Positions 13,361 to 15,771 of a stretch of 15,771 bases of DNA are shown piece after piece (position 1 is the first letter of the stretch; every line of letters starts with the position of its first letter). The position numbers and the translations under genes were made by a program. Source of the stretch: an uncultured Eubacteriales bacterium (lineage in GTDB: Bacteria > Bacillota > Clostridia > Christensenellales > UBA1242); the NCBI GenBank assembly GCA_905187655.1, contig CAJJIV010000014.1, positions 1 to 15,771 of the forward strand, written 5' to 3'. Below the pieces are notes generated by a model, which saw only the letters and a list, made by a program, of their open reading frames with translations, searched no databases and was not told where the DNA came from.

Positions 13361-13844
13361 TTAGTAGCTTCCTTATTGTAGATAATGCGACCTTCCTATC
13401 TTTGTTGTAAACTTTTAAATACAATTTATTTCCAGACAAGCTTCCTATTATATCACCACAATCCAAGACCGAATGTCCATCTATATTTACAATTTCAAAA
13501 CCAAGCATATATACACTGAAATTTGAAATTTTAAACCAACAGCCATTCATTCCATAATTTGAATATTTTAACAATTTTACCTTAACTGGACATTTTACAA
13601 AAGATTTTTCATAAGTTCTTGCAACTATAAAGTCTTTTTCTTCATAAAGTTCCAAAATATTAACAGGAAAGCAAAATCCAACTTTACTACCATTAAGACT
13701 TTTAATATTGTCAGCAAAAAATTGATCATCAGCATAAGTTGATGAACCATTATATATGGGTTTAATTTCAAAAAGTTTAAAACTAATACCCATAAGGACA
13801 ATCACCAGAATATTTACACAAACTTTTGTGTATACATAGTTCAT
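13353..13844 (-). CDS. SpoIVFA-like membrane protein with degenerate LytM/M23 fold
   Basis: The 163-residue protein has one N-terminal membrane span (about 8-24) and an extracytoplasmic domain. Its end (SVYMLGFEIVNIDGHSVLDC, then GDIIGSLSGNKLYLKVY) follows the beta pattern of M23/LytM domains (YxHLxxIxVxxGxxVxxGxxIGxxG). The zinc-binding His-x-His and His-x4-Asp motifs are absent, so it should not be an active peptidase. SpoIVFA also has an M23-type domain, and it anchors and inhibits SpoIVFB. The eight-base overlap with spoIVFB and the min genes upstream support this role. No good ribosome binding site precedes the ATG. Assignment relies on context plus a weak fold match. Confidence 0.68.
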   Translation of the reverse strand: MNYVYTKVCVNILVIVLMGISFKLFEIKPIYNGSSTYADDQFFADNIKSLNGSKVGFCFPVNILELYEEKDFIVARTYEKSFVKCPVKVKLLKYSNYGMNGCWFKISNFSVYMLGFEIVNIDGHSVLDCGDIIGSLSGNKLYLKVYNKDRKVALSTIRKLLNV

Positions 13845-13875
13845 ACTAAATTTTACAATTTTTAGTAAACAAATA

Positions 13876-14112
13876 TTACAAATTGGTGATAAATGAATAA
13901 AACTTATTAGTAACAGCCTGAATTATAATCAAACTTTTACCCTGTTCGTTTTGCACTACTTTAAAATTTATTTTTTCAATATTCATATAATTCGACAGCA
14001 ATTGAGTTATCTCAGATTTAAGTACATTTGTTAATCGCTCAGGATTTAAATTTTTGTCACTTAATAAAACATTTTTTAATCGTTCATACTCACTTTTTAC
14101 TATATTTGACAT
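13876..14112 (-). CDS. minE: Cell division topological specificity factor MinE
   Basis: The 78-residue protein shows the MinE pattern: an amphipathic N-terminus (MSNIVKSEYERLKNVLLSDK), then NLNPERLTNVLKSEITQLLSNYMNI, the MinD-contact helix and start of the dimer domain, then alternating beta strands. MinE stimulates MinD ATPase and drives pole-to-pole oscillation of the division inhibitor. AAAGGAG is six bases upstream of the ATG, 11 bases after minD. No minC is in the window. Confidence 0.88.
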   Translation of the reverse strand: MSNIVKSEYERLKNVLLSDKNLNPERLTNVLKSEITQLLSNYMNIEKINFKVVQNEQGKSLIIIQAVTNKFYSFITNL

Positions 14113-14123
14113 TTTCTACTCCT

Positions 14124-14924
14124 TTAGGCTCGCTTTTTAATATTTCTCCTTATTAAACCAATTATCCCTTTATACTTAGAAAGATAATCAAATTTATCAT
14201 ATTTATGATTTACAATGTTTTTGCACAAAATGCCAAAAGCGACTTCTACATCACGATCTTTAAAAGAAGCAAACTTGGTTAAAAAAGAGTTATAAATTGA
14301 CAGCTCATCACTTTCAGGTATTATTCCAATAACGCGCTCTTTAACCAGCCTTTCAATATCATTTGCACTAAGCATTTCTTTCCTTGCAACTAAATCACCC
14401 CTAATTCTATTAATAATTATGGAACAATTAATATTTTTTTTGCTAAGCAAAATTCCAACCACTTTATCAGCATCTCGCACAGATGAAATATTCGGTGTAA
14501 TAACTACAAAGGCTTCTTCCGCTGGGCAAAGCGATAATTCAAACCCACTTCCTATTCCAGCAGGGCAGTCTATTAGCACAAAATCAAACATATCTTTAAT
14601 TCCGGTAACAATATTATAAAAAATTTCTTTAGTTACACATGAATTAGAAATTGATTTAGAACACGGTAATACAAACAGATTTGACAAAAAATCGTCTTGA
14701 ATAAGAGCCTGGATTGGTCGGCATTTTTTTGTCGCAACATCAATTAAGTCATATACAACTTTATTTTCAACACCCAGAACAACATCTAAATTGTTTAAAC
14801 CAATATCGCCATCAATTAAGCAAACTTTTTTACCACAAGTTGCAAGCATGATTCCAAGGTTGGCAGTAATTGTCGTTTTACCCACTCCGCCTTTACCACT
14901 GGTAATTAAAATAACTCTGCCCAT
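14124..14924 (-). CDS. minD: Septum site-determining ATPase MinD
   Basis: The 266-residue protein has the deviant Walker A GKGGVGKTT at 10-18, LIDGDIGLNNLDVVLG for switch I, and DFVLIDCPAGIGSG for Walker B/switch II. The C-terminus (YKGIIGLIRRNIKKRA) is the amphipathic membrane-targeting helix that binds the membrane in the ATP state. Together with MinE it positions the septum. AGGAG is seven bases upstream of the ATG, and the nucleotidase terminator lies just ahead. I did not find a clear promoter in the short gap, so read-through or an overlapping promoter must be used. The catalytic motifs are intact, unlike the ATPase relatives elsewhere in the window. Confidence 0.95.
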   Translation of the reverse strand: MGRVILITSGKGGVGKTTITANLGIMLATCGKKVCLIDGDIGLNNLDVVLGVENKVVYDLIDVATKKCRPIQALIQDDFLSNLFVLPCSKSISNSCVTKEIFYNIVTGIKDMFDFVLIDCPAGIGSGFELSLCPAEEAFVVITPNISSVRDADKVVGILLSKKNINCSIIINRIRGDLVARKEMLSANDIERLVKERVIGIIPESDELSIYNSFLTKFASFKDRDVEVAFGILCKNIVNHKYDKFDYLSKYKGIIGLIRRNIKKRA

Positions 14925-14938
14925 TATTTTACTCCTAA

Positions 14939-14974
14939 AAAAAATTGATTGACTATATTATCAATCAATTTTTT
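14939..14974 (-). terminator. Terminator between the nucleotidase gene and minD
   Basis: A 14-pair inverted repeat (AAAAAATTGATTGA at 14939-14952, TCAATCAATTTTTT at 14961-14974) with an eight-base loop is followed on the minus strand by T residues. It starts 15 bases after the nucleotidase stop and ends 14 bases before minD, so incomplete termination may feed minD. Confidence 0.78.
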
Positions 14975-14989
14975 ATACTATGGGTTATA

Positions 14990-15592
14990 TTAATTTGTTA
15001 ATTTATGGCTGTTTTTGGATTTATTTAATTTTATAATCTCTCTTACTACTCCAAGCCAAGTGCGTTTTCGTTTTGCTTTTTTTGCATTAATATTTCTATT
15101 ATAACTAGCATCTATGATGATTAAATCAATTTCTTCACCGACTGATAAAATTTGATGTGGTGCATCATCAATCATAACTGCTATATTATGTTCTTTGCAA
15201 AAGTTAACTTTTGAACCCGTTGTGGAATTAAGAGAATCATAAATTAAATTGTTCTTTTTTAGCCAATTTTGAGTTTCTACAATTTCTTGTTCAGGTGGAA
15301 TTTTAGAATCTTCACCGTGACCGCCTCTTGCTGTAATTAAAAAAATAGTATGACCCAATTTCTTTAACCTTCGTAAAAACCATCTACTTGCAAATCTAAC
15401 TTTTGCATTTTGCAAGTATTGAAGATACAATGCCTTCCACATTTTATCTTCCTCTTCCTTTGTTATATCATACGTTTCACTTATCCAGTATCCTTTCTTA
15501 TTACATTTTTTGCGAAAAAATTTCTTACAGTCTGAATACAAAAATTTGCAATAATCGGTAAGTACACCGTCAATATCTACGCCTATATTCAT
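14990..15592 (-). CDS. HAD-superfamily 5' nucleotidase (NT5C type)
   Basis: The 200-residue protein carries the HAD motifs. Motif I is DIDGVLTD, with Asp6 as nucleophile and Asp8 as acid. Motif II is LITARG with Thr87. A Lys128 in TGSKVNFC serves as motif III. Motif IV is MIDDAPHQ with Asp142/Asp143. The arrangement fits the NT5C 5'(3')-deoxyribonucleotidase group, which dephosphorylates nucleoside monophosphates. Related proteins of this group act in other phosphate-ester pathways, so the substrate is not certain. It has its own promoter and terminator, with AAAGGG about ten bases upstream of the ATG. The last 35 residues are Lys/Arg/Asn-rich. Confidence 0.85.
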   Translation of the reverse strand: MNIGVDIDGVLTDYCKFLYSDCKKFFRKKCNKKGYWISETYDITKEEEDKMWKALYLQYLQNAKVRFASRWFLRRLKKLGHTIFLITARGGHGEDSKIPPEQEIVETQNWLKKNNLIYDSLNSTTGSKVNFCKEHNIAVMIDDAPHQILSVGEEIDLIIIDASYNRNINAKKAKRKRTWLGVVREIIKLNKSKNSHKLTN

Positions 15593-15633
15593 ATTTTTTC
15601 ATCCCTTTATTTGTACTTTTTAAAGACTTTATA

Positions 15634-15762
15634 TCATTGCCATGATAATAAAACCCATTTGCTTTTGTCAAAAATTTTATATGTCTTAATTATAATTTCA
15701 AGGCCAATACAGAAGCATATTATTAGCCCTAGTGTTTTATCAATATGCCATTTATCAGTCAA
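15634..15762 (-). other. Possible small membrane ORF or gene remnant at the window edge
   Basis: A 42-codon minus-strand frame with a TTG start and TGA stop encodes a hydrophobic stretch (LGLIICFCIGLEIII) and a basic tail. It has no convincing ribosome binding site, has an in-frame stop immediately upstream at 15769-15771, and overlaps the nucleotidase promoter. It may be a decayed 3' end of a membrane protein gene or chance. The other two minus-strand frames are closed here. Confidence 0.2.
15642..15671 (-). promoter_or_regulatory. Promoter of the NT5C-type nucleotidase gene
   Basis: A perfect minus-strand -35 TTGACA (15666-15671) is followed after 18 bases by -10 TATCAT (15642-15647), about 50 bases before the start codon. 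It overlaps the small ORF at 15634-15762. Confidence 0.55.
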
Positions 15763-15771
15763 AAACGGTTA

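Overview
The window is AT-rich bacterial DNA, about one third GC by eye. Apart from one 86-codon plus-strand ORF, every gene I can support lies on the minus strand, so transcription runs from high to low coordinates. The run minD - minE - spoIVFA-like - spoIVFB - rplU - prp - rpmA matches the min/spoIVF/rplU-prp-rpmA neighbourhood of spore-forming Bacillota. The Prp-processed L27 and the strong AGGAGG-type ribosome binding sites agree. I infer an uncultured, probably anaerobic member of the Clostridia; the species cannot be named from the sequence.

Layout from the high end: a small unexplained ORF; an NT5C-type HAD nucleotidase with a promoter and terminator; minD-minE with a SpoIVFA-like/SpoIVFB pair; the rplU-prp-rpmA operon behind a strong promoter and a structured leader; a Rho-like protein that lacks the P-loop; the lone plus-strand ORF with its own promoter and terminator; greA; a split (two half-size genes) TauE/SafE permease; a six-gene rnfCDGEAB-type operon; a Ppx/GppA-like protein with a C-terminal HD domain; an MreB-like protein closed by a terminator. 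Directly behind that terminator comes the middle of a cyclic beta-glucan synthase-type gene whose 5' half is absent.

The most interesting region is about 886-8094. The Rnf operon is complete in gene order and tightly coupled (overlaps of 11, 14 and 17 bases), yet nearly every cofactor site used for transmembrane electron transfer is missing. RnfC has lost its flavin/NADH motif. RnfG is reduced to a 58-residue single-span stub with no FMN domain. RnfE has Phe in place of both intramembrane cluster cysteines. RnfA has kept one of its two. RnfD has lost the Gly-Ala of its flavinylation motif. The iron-sulfur motifs of RnfB and of the RnfC C-terminus remain intact. The next two genes are members of the actin-like ATPase fold (MreB-like and Ppx/GppA-like), and both have also lost nucleotide-site signature residues. 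These frames are open and the replacements align without gaps, so I read this as selected repurposing rather than decay: a putative membrane-anchored Rnf-derived Fe-S module with pseudo-ATPase partners. Its function is unknown and I do not assign one. The Rho-like protein at 10029-11192 is a fourth example of a familiar NTPase fold without its catalytic loop.

The remaining genes look ordinary: division-site placement (MinD/MinE), sigma-K processing (SpoIVFA/B), ribosomal proteins L21 and L27 with the L27 protease, transcript cleavage (GreA) and anion export (TauE). I saw no tRNA, rRNA, insertion sequence or CRISPR array.
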